Assembly (NCBI GenBank): GCA_913009865.1
Contig: CAJVYK010000035.1
Span: 1 to 13,538 of the forward strand
Direction of reading: 5' to 3'
Source of the DNA: an uncultured bacterium
GTDB taxonomy: Bacteria > Planctomycetota > Phycisphaerae > Sedimentisphaerales > Anaerobacaceae
Length of the DNA stretch: 13,538 bases
Numbering within the stretch: position 1 is the first letter of the stretch; each line of letters begins with the position of its first letter. The notes beneath the pieces were generated by a model that saw only the letters and a program-made list of their open reading frames with translations, made no database searches and had not been told where the DNA came from. This document shows, piece after piece, positions 6,055-13,242 of the stretch. The position numbers and the translations under genes are program-made.

Positions 6055-6099
6055 CCCGGGACATATGACCCGAGCGACGAGATACGCTTCACGAATCAT
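6044..6099. repeat. 56-bp phased heptamer array at the rpmB stop codon
   Basis: Eight consecutive 7-mers in one phase. By hand count seven begin with G and six end with C. Units GTGACTC (6044-6050), GAGCGAC (6072-6078) and GAGATAC (6079-6085) are identical or exactly complementary to units in the 4166-4256 array. The two halves are inverted about 6064/6065 (GGGACAT facing ATGACCC), giving an imperfect palindrome that could form a hairpin. The TAA of rpmB (6052-6054) is inside. No T-tract follows directly; a T-rich stretch starts after 6119. Confidence 0.87.
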
Positions 6100-6128
6100 A
6101 TCATTTTGCTTTTTGCATTTTATTTTTT

Positions 6129-6155
6129 CTTTGCGTGCTCTGCGAGCTCTGCGGT
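6129..6155 (+). repeat. Nonamer tandem repeat upstream of gatC
   Basis: Three 9-mers in tandem: CTTTGCGTG, CTCTGCGAG, CTCTGCGGT. They lie between the rpmB heptamer array and the gatC ribosome site. The unit and period differ from the heptamers, so it is a separate repeat class. Confidence 0.75.
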
Positions 6156-6160
6156 AAAAA

Positions 6161-6169
6161 AGGAAGGGG
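6161..6169 (+). promoter_or_regulatory. Ribosome-binding site that fixes the gatC start
   Basis: AGGAAGGGG lies 4 nt before the ATG at 6174. An upstream in-frame GTG at 6135 would translate the nonamer repeat and has no ribosome site, so it is rejected as the start. Confidence 0.7.
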
Positions 6170-6173
6170 TAAG

Positions 6174-6473
6174 ATGGCGAAAAAAATCGACCAAACGCGG
6201 GTAAGAAAGGTTGCCAGGTTGTCTCGTCTGGAGTTGACCGAAGCCGAAGTTGCCGAATTTGCGGACCAGTTAAGTGCAATCCTCGAGTACGTTGAAAAAA
6301 TGAACGAGTTGGATACCGATGACGTTCAGCCCCTGGCACATTGTCTACCAATCAGCAATTGTTTCCGTGCGGATTGTGTCAAGGAATCGCTCGGAACTGA
6401 AAAGGTTCTTGGCAATGCCCCGCAGCGGGATGGCGAATTTTTCAAAGTGCCGAAAATAATCGATAGCGTATAG
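6174..6473 (+). CDS. gatC: Asp-tRNA(Asn)/Glu-tRNA(Gln) amidotransferase subunit C
   Basis: A 99-residue small subunit of the GatCAB amidotransferase, which makes Gln-tRNA(Gln) and Asn-tRNA(Asn) by amidating the misacylated tRNAs. Family features are VRKVARLSRLELTEAEVAEFADQLSAIL near the N-terminus, the Y-V-x-x-[ML]-N-E-L-D segment, V-Q-P-L-x-H, and the C-terminal FKVPKIIDS that wraps around GatA. Length matches the family. The start is set by the strong ribosome site 4 nt upstream. It is followed 4 nt later by gatA, so the two are very probably translationally coupled. Confidence 0.93.
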   Translation: MAKKIDQTRVRKVARLSRLELTEAEVAEFADQLSAILEYVEKMNELDTDDVQPLAHCLPISNCFRADCVKESLGTEKVLGNAPQRDGEFFKVPKIIDSV

Positions 6474-6477
6474 TTTT

Positions 6478-7953
6478 ATGCAGGATGATTTATTAAATAT
6501 GGATTGCAGGGAACTGCGGGACGGTATCGCAGCGGGGCGGATTAAAAGCATCACAGTTGCCGAAGCGGTTTTTGAAAGGATAGAACAATACGAGCCGATA
6601 GTCGGCGCCTATATCACTACGTTCAAAGAACATGCTCTGGCCAAAGCTGAAGAAATTGACGCTCAAATTGCCGCCGGCAAACAGGTAGGGCAGTTGGCGG
6701 GTGTGCCGATAGCGGTAAAAGACGTTTTGTGTACCACTTTCGGTGCTACTACCTGTGCTTCGAAAATATTAGAGAATTTCCACGCCCCTTATAATGCCAC
6801 GGTAATTGAAAAGCTTCTCTCCGCTGATGCGGTAATAGTGGGCAAGACGAATATGGATGAGTTTGCGATGGGTTCGAGCACGGAAACTTCCGGCTTAAAG
6901 CAGACGGTCAATCCGTGGGATACCAGCCGTGTTCCGGGCGGCAGCAGCGGAGGTTCTACTGCGGCGGTAGCAGGGCGGCTGTGTTTTGCGGCGCTTGGCT
7001 CCGACACGGGCGGCTCAATTCGCCAGCCCGCCAGTTTTTGCGGTGTCGTGGGGCTAAAGCCGACTTATGGCAGGGTCTCACGGTTCGGGCTTGTCGCTTA
7101 TGGTTCGAGCCTGGACCAGATCGGGCCGATAACCCGTACGGTAGCTGATTCTGCGTTGATGATGAACGTCATAGCCGGCCACGACCCCGCCGACAGCACA
7201 AGTGTTGATGAAAAGCAGGCCCCTGTCTGTGATTATCTCGAAAAACTCGATGAGCCGATAAAGCAGCTCAAAATAGCAGTTGTTCCGCAGTTCAACGCCG
7301 GCGCCGAAAGCCAGGTGCAAAAAGCCATATCAGATGCGATAGGTGTGTATAAAAATCTCGGGGCTGAAATCATAGAGATAGAAATGCCTCATTTGGACTA
7401 TGCCATTGCCGCTTATTATATAGTAGCTACCGCCGAGGCGTCGAGTAATTTGGCCAGGTACGACGGCGTACATTACGGCCATCGCAGCGAAAATGCAGAA
7501 GATTATATCGAGGTCTATTCCAAATCACGGGCTGAAGGGTTCGGCAAAGAAGTTAAAAGGCGAATAATGCTTGGAACTTACGCATTGTCGAGCGGCTATT
7601 ACGACGCCTATTATTTGAAGGCCTTAAAGGTCAGGAACTTAATACGCAGCGATTTCACTAAGGCCTTTGAAAACTGCGATTGTATTATTATGCCTGTCTC
7701 TCCGACGACCGCTTTTAAGATAGGCGAAAAGATGGACGATCCGTTGAAAATGTATCTTTCGGACGTTTATACGATAGCAGCCAATTTGGCCGGTGTGCCG
7801 GCTGTTAGTATCCCCTGTGGATTCGATGAGGACAATCTTCCTATTGGCCTGCAGATACTTGCCCCTGCGTTTTGTGAAGATAAATTGTTGCGGATAGCGA
7901 GAATGTACGAGTCCCGGACGGATTGGCACAAGAAAAAACCGGCGATTGTTTAG
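6478..7953 (+). CDS. gatA: Asp-tRNA(Asn)/Glu-tRNA(Gln) amidotransferase subunit A (amidase)
   Basis: A 491-residue amidase-signature enzyme that hydrolyses glutamine to supply ammonia to GatB. The Ser-cisSer-Lys triad is intact: K81 in AVKDVL, the cis-serine S156 in PGGSSGGS, and the nucleophile S180 in GSDTGGSIRQPA. These align with K79, S154 and S178 of the S. aureus enzyme with a constant offset of two. YGRVSRFGLVAYGSSLDQIGP and the late PTTAFKIGEK and AGVPAVSIPCG segments are standard. Length is normal. It begins 4 nt after gatC without a strong ribosome site of its own, consistent with coupling, and gatB begins 12 nt after it ends. By hand count 7 of 20 arginine codons are AGA/AGG. Confidence 0.96.
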   Translation: MQDDLLNMDCRELRDGIAAGRIKSITVAEAVFERIEQYEPIVGAYITTFKEHALAKAEEIDAQIAAGKQVGQLAGVPIAVKDVLCTTFGATTCASKILENFHAPYNATVIEKLLSADAVIVGKTNMDEFAMGSSTETSGLKQTVNPWDTSRVPGGSSGGSTAAVAGRLCFAALGSDTGGSIRQPASFCGVVGLKPTYGRVSRFGLVAYGSSLDQIGPITRTVADSALMMNVIAGHDPADSTSVDEKQAPVCDYLEKLDEPIKQLKIAVVPQFNAGAESQVQKAISDAIGVYKNLGAEIIEIEMPHLDYAIAAYYIVATAEASSNLARYDGVHYGHRSENAEDYIEVYSKSRAEGFGKEVKRRIMLGTYALSSGYYDAYYLKALKVRNLIRSDFTKAFENCDCIIMPVSPTTAFKIGEKMDDPLKMYLSDVYTIAANLAGVPAVSIPCGFDEDNLPIGLQILAPAFCEDKLLRIARMYESRTDWHKKKPAIV

Positions 7954-7965
7954 TGAGTTAAAGAA

Positions 7966-9429
7966 ATGAGTAATTTCCCGTACAAGGTCGTAGTTGGCTT
8001 AGAGATACATGTACAGCTTTGTACTAAGACAAAGATGTTTTGTGGCTGTGCGGTGGAGTTTGGCCAGGCCCCTAACAGCAGGGTTTGTCCGGTCTGCCTT
8101 GGTATGCCCGGCGTATTGCCGGTGATGAACAAGCAGGCATTTGAATATTCCGTTCTGGCAGCCCTGGCTCTTAACTGCAAAATAGCAGAGTTTACGAAGT
8201 GGGATAGAAAGAGCTATTACTATCCTGATTTGCCTAAGAATTATCAGATAAGCCAGTACGATTTGCCGCTCGGCGCCAACGGTTTCATTGAGATACCGAT
8301 TGATGGCGGCCGGACGAAAAGGATTGGAATAATAAGGGTTCATCTTGAAGAAGATGCGGGCAAGAATCTGCACACGGCAGGTAATTTTTCGCAGGTCGAT
8401 TTGAACCGTGCGGGCACGGCATTGTTGGAGATTGTTACCGAGCCGGATATGAACAGCGTCGCTGAGGTTCGGGCACTGGCTGTCCAATTGCAGCGAATGG
8501 TTAGATTCCTGGGCGTCTCTGTTGCCGATATGCAAAAAGGCCATATGCGTTTTGAGCCGAATGTCAACCTGGTCATCACCAAAGACGGCTCCGAATATAA
8601 AACGCCCATAGTTGAAATCAAAAATCTCAACAGTTTCCGCTCACTGGAAAGAAGTGTGGCTGTAGAGGAGCAAAGACAGCTTAACGACTTTTTAGAAACC
8701 GGCCGCGTAATGGGGATGGGCAATAAAACAACACGTGGATGGGATGATGCCAGACAGATAACCGTTCTGCAAAGAGAGAAGGAAGAGGCCCACGATTACA
8801 GGTATTTTCCGGAACCTGACCTCGTACCGGTCGAAATGAATGAGCGGTGGCTTAACGACATCAAGGCAGGTCTTTGCGAACTGCCCATAAAAAAGCAAAT
8901 GCGTTATGTTAATGAATACAATTTGAGTGACTACGATGCAGGCGTTTTAACAGCCGAGCGTTCGACAGCCGAGTTTTTCGTACAGGTTGTTGACGCCGGC
9001 GGTGAGCCCAAACGTGTTTGCAATTTACTCACGCAGGCTGGCCTGAAATTGGCTAATGAAAAAGTTTGCAGCGTTGCAGAGCTGGGTATCACAGCCGGCA
9101 ATCTTGCTGAACTGGCAAAAATGATTGAGGCCGGCACGGTCAGCGCTTCTGCAGGGAATACGATAATGCAGGAAATGGTAAAAACCGGCGCCGCCCCTGA
9201 AAGTATAGCCGAAGAACTTAACTTGACGCAGAAGAGCGATGCCGGGGAGTTGGAGGGTATAGTTGACGAAATCATCGCCGCCAATCCCAAAGCGGTCGAT
9301 GACGTCAAAAGTGACGGCAAAAAATGCAAAAAAGCCCACGGTTTTCTACTTGGCCAGGTTATGCAGAAGACCAAGGGCCGGGCAAATCCCAATGTTGTTT
9401 CCCAAATCCTCGCCGAGAAACTCGGCTAA
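7966..9429 (+). CDS. gatB: Asp-tRNA(Asn)/Glu-tRNA(Gln) amidotransferase subunit B
   Basis: A 487-residue tRNA-binding and ATP-dependent kinase/transamidase subunit of GatCAB. The N-terminus VVVGLEIHVQL is diagnostic. Four cysteines form the usual zinc site: C26 and C28 (CGC), then C41 and C44 (CPVC) before LGMPG. VHLEEDAGK, DLNRAGTALLEIVTEPDM and VEIKNLNS are conserved core motifs, and RYFPEPDL closes the catalytic domain. The C-terminal part (about 330-487) is the helical plus YqeY-like tail that recognises the tRNA elbow, ending in GFLLGQVMQKTKGRANP. The order C-A-B with gaps of 4 and 12 nt indicates one operon, and the set is complete. Confidence 0.96.
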   Translation: MSNFPYKVVVGLEIHVQLCTKTKMFCGCAVEFGQAPNSRVCPVCLGMPGVLPVMNKQAFEYSVLAALALNCKIAEFTKWDRKSYYYPDLPKNYQISQYDLPLGANGFIEIPIDGGRTKRIGIIRVHLEEDAGKNLHTAGNFSQVDLNRAGTALLEIVTEPDMNSVAEVRALAVQLQRMVRFLGVSVADMQKGHMRFEPNVNLVITKDGSEYKTPIVEIKNLNSFRSLERSVAVEEQRQLNDFLETGRVMGMGNKTTRGWDDARQITVLQREKEEAHDYRYFPEPDLVPVEMNERWLNDIKAGLCELPIKKQMRYVNEYNLSDYDAGVLTAERSTAEFFVQVVDAGGEPKRVCNLLTQAGLKLANEKVCSVAELGITAGNLAELAKMIEAGTVSASAGNTIMQEMVKTGAAPESIAEELNLTQKSDAGELEGIVDEIIAANPKAVDDVKSDGKKCKKAHGFLLGQVMQKTKGRANPNVVSQILAEKLG

Positions 9430-9443
9430 CGTAGCATTGAGTT

Positions 9444-10472
9444 ATGATAAGCAGAAAACAATTATTGGAGCACGCAAAAGCCAGGCAGGCCACCGACATA
9501 CATATTTGTGCCGGTGCTCCCATACTATTTAGAGTAGGAGGGCAGTTGCTCCCTGTTACCGAAGAGAAGCTGACCGCCGCGCAGAGTCGGGAAATATCAC
9601 TGGAACTACTAACGGAAGAGCAGAAAATCAAATTTGAAACGAACCTGGATTACGACTTAATGCTGGTAGATGAAAGCGGCAGATACCGGATAAACATCGG
9701 TTATTTTAATGGAGAAATAGGAACTACAATTAGAATTCTTCCTACGAAGCCCAAAACGATTAAAGAATTGTTTCTTCCTGATATTGTTAAAGATTTAACC
9801 CGCAGGACAAAAGGGCTGGTATTAATAACCGGCAGTACAAGTCAGGGCAAAACGACAACAATGGCATCAATGATAGATGAGATAAACAGCACCTGTAAAA
9901 AGCACATAATCACTATTGAGGACCCAATCGAGTACGTTCATATAAATAAGACAGGGATTGTGAGGCAAAGAGAGGTTGGAAGAGATACTCAGACGTTTTA
10001 TAAGGGTTTAAGGGCTGCTTTAAGACAGGACCCGGATATTATCGCAATAGGTGAGATGAGAGACTATGAGACCATTAAGATTGCTTTAACGGCTGCGGAA
10101 ACCGGTGTTTTAGTTTTTTCAACACTGCACGTTATATCAATTGACAAGATTGTCGAACGGCTCTTAAGTTATGCACCTCCCGGTGATGAAGGTCAGTTGC
10201 GGTTTCTGTTGGCCGAATCCTTGCAGGGTATAATTCACCAGGAACTTATCCCAACGGTAAATGGTGAACAAATAGTGGCGTGTGAGGCATTAGTTGTAAC
10301 AGGTGCTGCGAGGAATGTTATAAGGAGAAAGGGGGGATTTTACCTGAGAAGTATAATCGAAACAGGCAAAAAGTATGGGATGAATACAATGGCAGAATCC
10401 GTAAATGCCCTTCTGGAAGGGGGTATAATAGCCGAAGGTGTTGCAAAAAGTGTCTTGGCAAGTTATAAATAG
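9444..10472 (+). CDS. pilT: PilT-like type IV pilus retraction ATPase
   Basis: A 342-residue cytoplasmic hexameric ATPase of the PilT/VirB11 type, which powers pilus disassembly. An N-terminal PAS-like domain (about 1-100) includes ATDIHICAGAPILFRVGG. The Walker A is GSTSQGKT (130-137), an unusual version of the common GPTGSGKS. The Asp box is ITIEDPIEYVH (156-166). Walker B is DPDIIAIGEMRD, with glutamate 204. The His box reads STLHVISIDKIVERL instead of the usual TLHTNSA...TIDRI. The C-terminus AARNVIRR...TGKKYGMNTMAESV matches the PilT AIRNLIRE region, favouring PilT over PilB. It starts 14 nt after gatB without a clear ribosome site. By hand count 16 of 21 arginine codons are AGA/AGG, against 7 of 20 in gatA. 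PilU is an alternative. Confidence 0.85.
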   Translation: MISRKQLLEHAKARQATDIHICAGAPILFRVGGQLLPVTEEKLTAAQSREISLELLTEEQKIKFETNLDYDLMLVDESGRYRINIGYFNGEIGTTIRILPTKPKTIKELFLPDIVKDLTRRTKGLVLITGSTSQGKTTTMASMIDEINSTCKKHIITIEDPIEYVHINKTGIVRQREVGRDTQTFYKGLRAALRQDPDIIAIGEMRDYETIKIALTAAETGVLVFSTLHVISIDKIVERLLSYAPPGDEGQLRFLLAESLQGIIHQELIPTVNGEQIVACEALVVTGAARNVIRRKGGFYLRSIIETGKKYGMNTMAESVNALLEGGIIAEGVAKSVLASYK

Positions 10473-10487
10473 CCGTCACAGCTATTT
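10467..10487. terminator. Weak hairpin shared by the convergent pilT and plsY stops
   Basis: AAATAGC (10467-10473) pairs with GCTATTT (10481-10487) around a 7-nt loop. It includes the pilT TAG and the plsY stop (10482-10484), in the 9-nt gap between the genes. The stem is AT-rich and lacks a T-tract on either side, so bidirectional termination is only possible. Confidence 0.35.
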
Positions 10488-11117
10488 GTTAAAGACCTTG
10501 CTTTCTGTTCCTGCGAGTAATCTTTTTATGTTTTCGCTATGGCGCACAATCACCATTACGGGTATTGCAATTGCAGCGGTAAGTAACGGCCATAGATTAG
10601 CGAAGTCCCAGCCCGGTATCAGCGCTATCGCTAAAATCAAAAGAACGGGAAAAGCAATCGAAGCGGCAATTGAAGCCAGCGAGATATACCGCCACACCAG
10701 AACAACCACAGCCCATATTACAAAGCTGAGCACCGAGCAAACCGTATAATAAGGCCAAAGCCCCATCGCTACGCCGAAACTGGTTGCGACGCCTTTGCCG
10801 CCTCTGAATTTTATGTATATCGGAAAGATATGGCCTAATATCGCTGCACAGCCAACAGCCAGCCAGAGTGATAGTTGCGCCGTCGTTGTGGGCTGTAATA
10901 TAAAAAAGGTTGCCGTCATCGGCACTAAACCCTTTGCTGCGTCAAGGCCGAAACAGAAATAAGCCCATTTTCTACCCATCGCCCGCGAGAGGTTTGTAGC
11001 GCCGATATTACCTGAGCCGATACTTCGCAAATCTTTACCGTGCGCTCTGGCAATAATCAGCCCAAAAGGAATTGAGCCGAGTAAATACGCACCGATAATC
11101 AAAATCACATAATTCAT
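10482..11117 (-). CDS. plsY: Acyl-phosphate glycerol-3-phosphate acyltransferase
   Basis: A 211-residue inner-membrane enzyme moving an acyl group from acyl-phosphate to glycerol-3-phosphate, the first step of phospholipid synthesis. It has about five membrane segments. The conserved loops are GSIPFG (14-19), GSGNIGATN (34-42), a LDAAKG lysine loop (58-63), GHIFPIYIKFRGGKGVATSFG (95-115), and C-terminal RHSENIKRLLAGTE. All active-site motifs are intact and the length is typical. The ATG at 11117 directly abuts a heptamer array, so no Shine-Dalgarno site is visible. It lies 32 nt after the GT4 gene on the same strand, so lipid and LPS-type genes appear joined in one transcript. Confidence 0.96.
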   Translation of the reverse strand: MNYVILIIGAYLLGSIPFGLIIARAHGKDLRSIGSGNIGATNLSRAMGRKWAYFCFGLDAAKGLVPMTATFFILQPTTTAQLSLWLAVGCAAILGHIFPIYIKFRGGKGVATSFGVAMGLWPYYTVCSVLSFVIWAVVVLVWRYISLASIAASIAFPVLLILAIALIPGWDFANLWPLLTAAIAIPVMVIVRHSENIKRLLAGTESKVFNK

Positions 11118-11150
11118 AGTTCGTATATCGTATCTTGAGATACGCTTTGT
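11112..11150. repeat. Heptamer array between GT4 gene stop and plsY start
   Basis: ATTCATA and GTTCGTA (11112-11125) are GTTCRTA-type units as at 3408-3421. They are followed by GTATCTT, GAGATAC and GCTTTGT (11130-11150). GAGATACGCTT (11137-11147) is identical to 6079-6089. GTATC and GATAC form a short hairpin (11129-11134 with 11139-11144, loop TTGA). On the minus strand the array begins at the GT4 stop (11152-11150) and runs through the plsY ATG, so it mixes both unit types seen elsewhere. Confidence 0.8.
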
Positions 11151-12316
11151 TAGAGGTTGTTATAAACGGATATTAACTGTTTAGCGACTCGGCTGATAGA
11201 TATTTTTTCTTCGAGATTATCTGCGGCAATTGCTTCCGATGCTTTTCGGATATTGTCTGTATTTGTAAAATAGCTGATGGCCTCAGCCAGTTCCGGGATA
11301 TTTTCAGCGCAATCGATTACTTTGCCGTGCCGGTCATTAACAAACAAATCAGTTGCGCCGTTGAATTTCGTGGTTATCACGGGCTTGCCGGCTGCTATTG
11401 CCTCGAGAATATACCTGCTGGAAGGGTCATAGAAAGTAGGCAGCACGGCCGCATCGATTATTGACAGAGCATTTTGAATGTGCCTGACAGCTCCTAAGAA
11501 GACGATTTTTCTGTGCACGTTAAGTTTTTTTGCGAGCCGGCGGTATTTGTGCGTTTTACCGTTACCAGCCACTATTAAGTAGGCCTGCCGACTCGTCTTG
11601 CGGCGCGATGCCAACTGCATTGCTTTTATCAAAACAGCCAGACCCTTTAATCTGAAATTGTTCGCTGCAAACAGGAAGAGTACCGGCTCGTCCGCTTCTT
11701 TAAGCCCCAGTTGAGCCAGTATTTGTGCCCGGAGCTTGTCGGCTCTGCCGGTATCGATTCGTTTATTTATTTTTATGCCGTTAGGTATAATCATCAGCCG
11801 CCTGTCATCGAGGTCATAGTGTTGTTTGAACTGCTCAGCGACATATTGTGAGAGTGCAACTACTATCGGCCCATCCGGATTTTTACACAGCTTTCTTTCT
11901 GCCCGCAAAAGTATCGTTCTGCGGAAGTTGGCAAAAGCCGTTATTTTCTTATAGGATTCGAGGAGTTTGTTTTGGTAGCTGGCGGCGTTTCGCAGGATGG
12001 ATTCAGCGAAGCTGCCCCCGCGGGGCTGATAAACGTCGGCAAAGTCGAAAGGTAAAACGCTATGGATTAGACAATAGCGATTTTCCGCCAGATGTTCTCT
12101 TAATGCCTTTGCGAAGGTAAAGTAACAGGTTCGTTTGCCCTGCTGTTCCTGACATAGAATATGGATGTTTTTAGCGTTTGTTTGACCTTTTGCGGCCAGT
12201 ATATCCACCTCAAGGCCGTGTGCTGATAGAGACGTTGCCAGTTCGAAAACCGAGCGTTCCGCCCCCCCCAGTGCGATATCCGCTCGCTCTATTATAATTG
12301 CGATTTTCTTTTTCAC
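11150..12316 (-). CDS. Family 4 glycosyltransferase, probably LPS core
   Basis: A 388-residue GT-B fold glycosyltransferase. The N-terminal acceptor domain begins KKKIAIIIERADIALGGAERSVFELA with the glycine-rich GGAE loop (17-20), and has VYQPRGGSFAES (94-105). The linker SQYVAEQF...IIPNGIKI is typical. The C-terminal nucleotide-sugar domain has FAANNFRLKGL (217-227), IVAGNGK (248-254), VFLGAV, and PTFYDPSSRYILEAIAAGKPVITT with the donor-binding E-x7-E-like glutamate E305. The closest general type I recognise is WaaG/RfaG-like or GT4 enzymes of LPS core loci; donor and acceptor cannot be told. It starts with GTG, has no signal peptide, and should act at the inner face of the membrane. It follows the kinase gene after 23 nt. 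Confidence 0.88.
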   Translation of the reverse strand: MKKKIAIIIERADIALGGAERSVFELATSLSAHGLEVDILAAKGQTNAKNIHILCQEQQGKRTCYFTFAKALREHLAENRYCLIHSVLPFDFADVYQPRGGSFAESILRNAASYQNKLLESYKKITAFANFRRTILLRAERKLCKNPDGPIVVALSQYVAEQFKQHYDLDDRRLMIIPNGIKINKRIDTGRADKLRAQILAQLGLKEADEPVLFLFAANNFRLKGLAVLIKAMQLASRRKTSRQAYLIVAGNGKTHKYRRLAKKLNVHRKIVFLGAVRHIQNALSIIDAAVLPTFYDPSSRYILEAIAAGKPVITTKFNGATDLFVNDRHGKVIDCAENIPELAEAISYFTNTDNIRKASEAIAADNLEEKISISRVAKQLISVYNNL

Positions 12317-12339
12317 CGCAGAATTATAACCGAATATAG

Positions 12340-13194
12340 TCAGCTTGCAAAGGGAACAGCTCTGCCGTGTTTTATATCGTGCTTAGCCATTCGCCTGGCC
12401 TTTCTTTTTACTTTACGGATAAATACCTTGTCTTTTCTGCTCAGCTTATTGTGGCCGGTATAACCGAGATAAAAACGCAGCCGGTCCGTTTTTGAAAAAT
12501 ACCGGCCCGGTGCTGAGTAATAAACCTGCGCAATATCTTTTATCCGAAACCGTTCGTAAAATACGGTTGGCTTAAAAACTCGTGCCAGGTCTATCAAATA
12601 AAATTTACCGCTGTTACTATAGAATATATGTGAAAAGTAAAGGTCCCGATGGCGATAGTTTGTCTCGTGAAATTTTTTCACAAAGGCCGCTGACCGTGCG
12701 ATAAAATTTCTTCGCAGTTGCAAATTTTCAGCGGTAGGCGGTGCATTGAAGCAATCGGGCAGTTTTCGCTCTATAGAGTCAGCGTCCGGGATTTTTTCAG
12801 TGATTATAAAACTTTTTTTTTCGAAGAAGCTGCCCCATTGCTCACCGTAGGAAATGATTTTTGGTGTACTTATACCCGCCGCCGCCAGTTTTCCTGTCGG
12901 CTCTAAATCAAAGAAGCCCAGACTTGTCCGCTTGCGAGAGGTCAGCCAGTTCTTAATCTGGGTAAAGATTGGCGGTGAGTCATAGCGTTTTAAGAACAAT
13001 GTAGTCGGCGGCGAATTTATTTCAAATTGCAGGCGTGTGCGATGTCTTGAAAGATTATTTTTAACCAGGTTTTTGCCTGCGTTAAAAGAAAAGACAGCAT
13101 TGATGGTAGTTAAACCTGTTTCGTCAAACGCCGTTTTGTAATCAGCGTCGATAAAAAACGATTTCGAAGTTTCTATAAATTTTTGCTCGCTCAT
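12340..13194 (-). CDS. LPS kinase of the WaaP/InaA (Kdo kinase) family
   Basis: A 284-residue protein-kinase-like enzyme that likely phosphorylates an LPS core sugar from ATP. The N-lobe lysine is in TLFLKRYDSPP (K69), FIITEKI lies in the hinge region (129-135), and the catalytic loop is RHRDLYFSHIF (181-191) with D184. YLIDLARV (199-206) supplies the metal-binding D202 in place of DFG. HRDLYxxHIF with LIDLxRV is diagnostic of the WaaP/InaA group rather than eukaryotic-type Ser/Thr kinases. A basic C-terminus (RKDKVFIRKVKRKARR) suits membrane association. The ATG at 13194 lies 20 nt past a GC-rich hairpin with no clear ribosome site. Its position between a GT9 and a GT4 gene supports the LPS role. 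Confidence 0.87.
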   Translation of the reverse strand: MSEQKFIETSKSFFIDADYKTAFDETGLTTINAVFSFNAGKNLVKNNLSRHRTRLQFEINSPPTTLFLKRYDSPPIFTQIKNWLTSRKRTSLGFFDLEPTGKLAAAGISTPKIISYGEQWGSFFEKKSFIITEKIPDADSIERKLPDCFNAPPTAENLQLRRNFIARSAAFVKKFHETNYRHRDLYFSHIFYSNSGKFYLIDLARVFKPTVFYERFRIKDIAQVYYSAPGRYFSKTDRLRFYLGYTGHNKLSRKDKVFIRKVKRKARRMAKHDIKHGRAVPFAS

Positions 13195-13214
13195 ATTATT
13201 TAGGTATTTTGTTT

Positions 13215-13239
13215 AGCCCCGCCACCTGTGGGCGGGGTT
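13215..13239 (+). terminator. GC-rich hairpin between GT9 and kinase genes, terminator-shaped on the plus strand
   Basis: AGCCCCGCC (13215-13223) pairs with GGCGGGGTT (13231-13239), nine pairs with one wobble and a 7-nt loop. The plus-strand side is followed by a T-rich run (13238-13252), the layout of an intrinsic terminator for plus-strand RNA. Both neighbouring genes are on the minus strand, where the hairpin is preceded by A's and followed by CTAAAC. There it could act as an RNA-stability or attenuation hairpin within the operon. Confidence 0.5.
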
Positions 13240-13242
13240 TTA

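Noticed and set aside
6135..6173. Longer start (GTG) for gatC
   Set aside because: It would translate a 9-bp tandem repeat and lies before the strong AGGAAGGGG ribosome site; GatC family length fits the ATG at 6174.
7999..8544. 181-residue minus-strand open frame
   Set aside because: Antisense to the conserved zinc-site and core region of gatB; no recognisable motif.
8931..9392. 153-residue minus-strand open frame, Ser/Ala/Pro-rich
   Set aside because: Antisense to the gatB tail; its composition is what the complement of this coding region produces.
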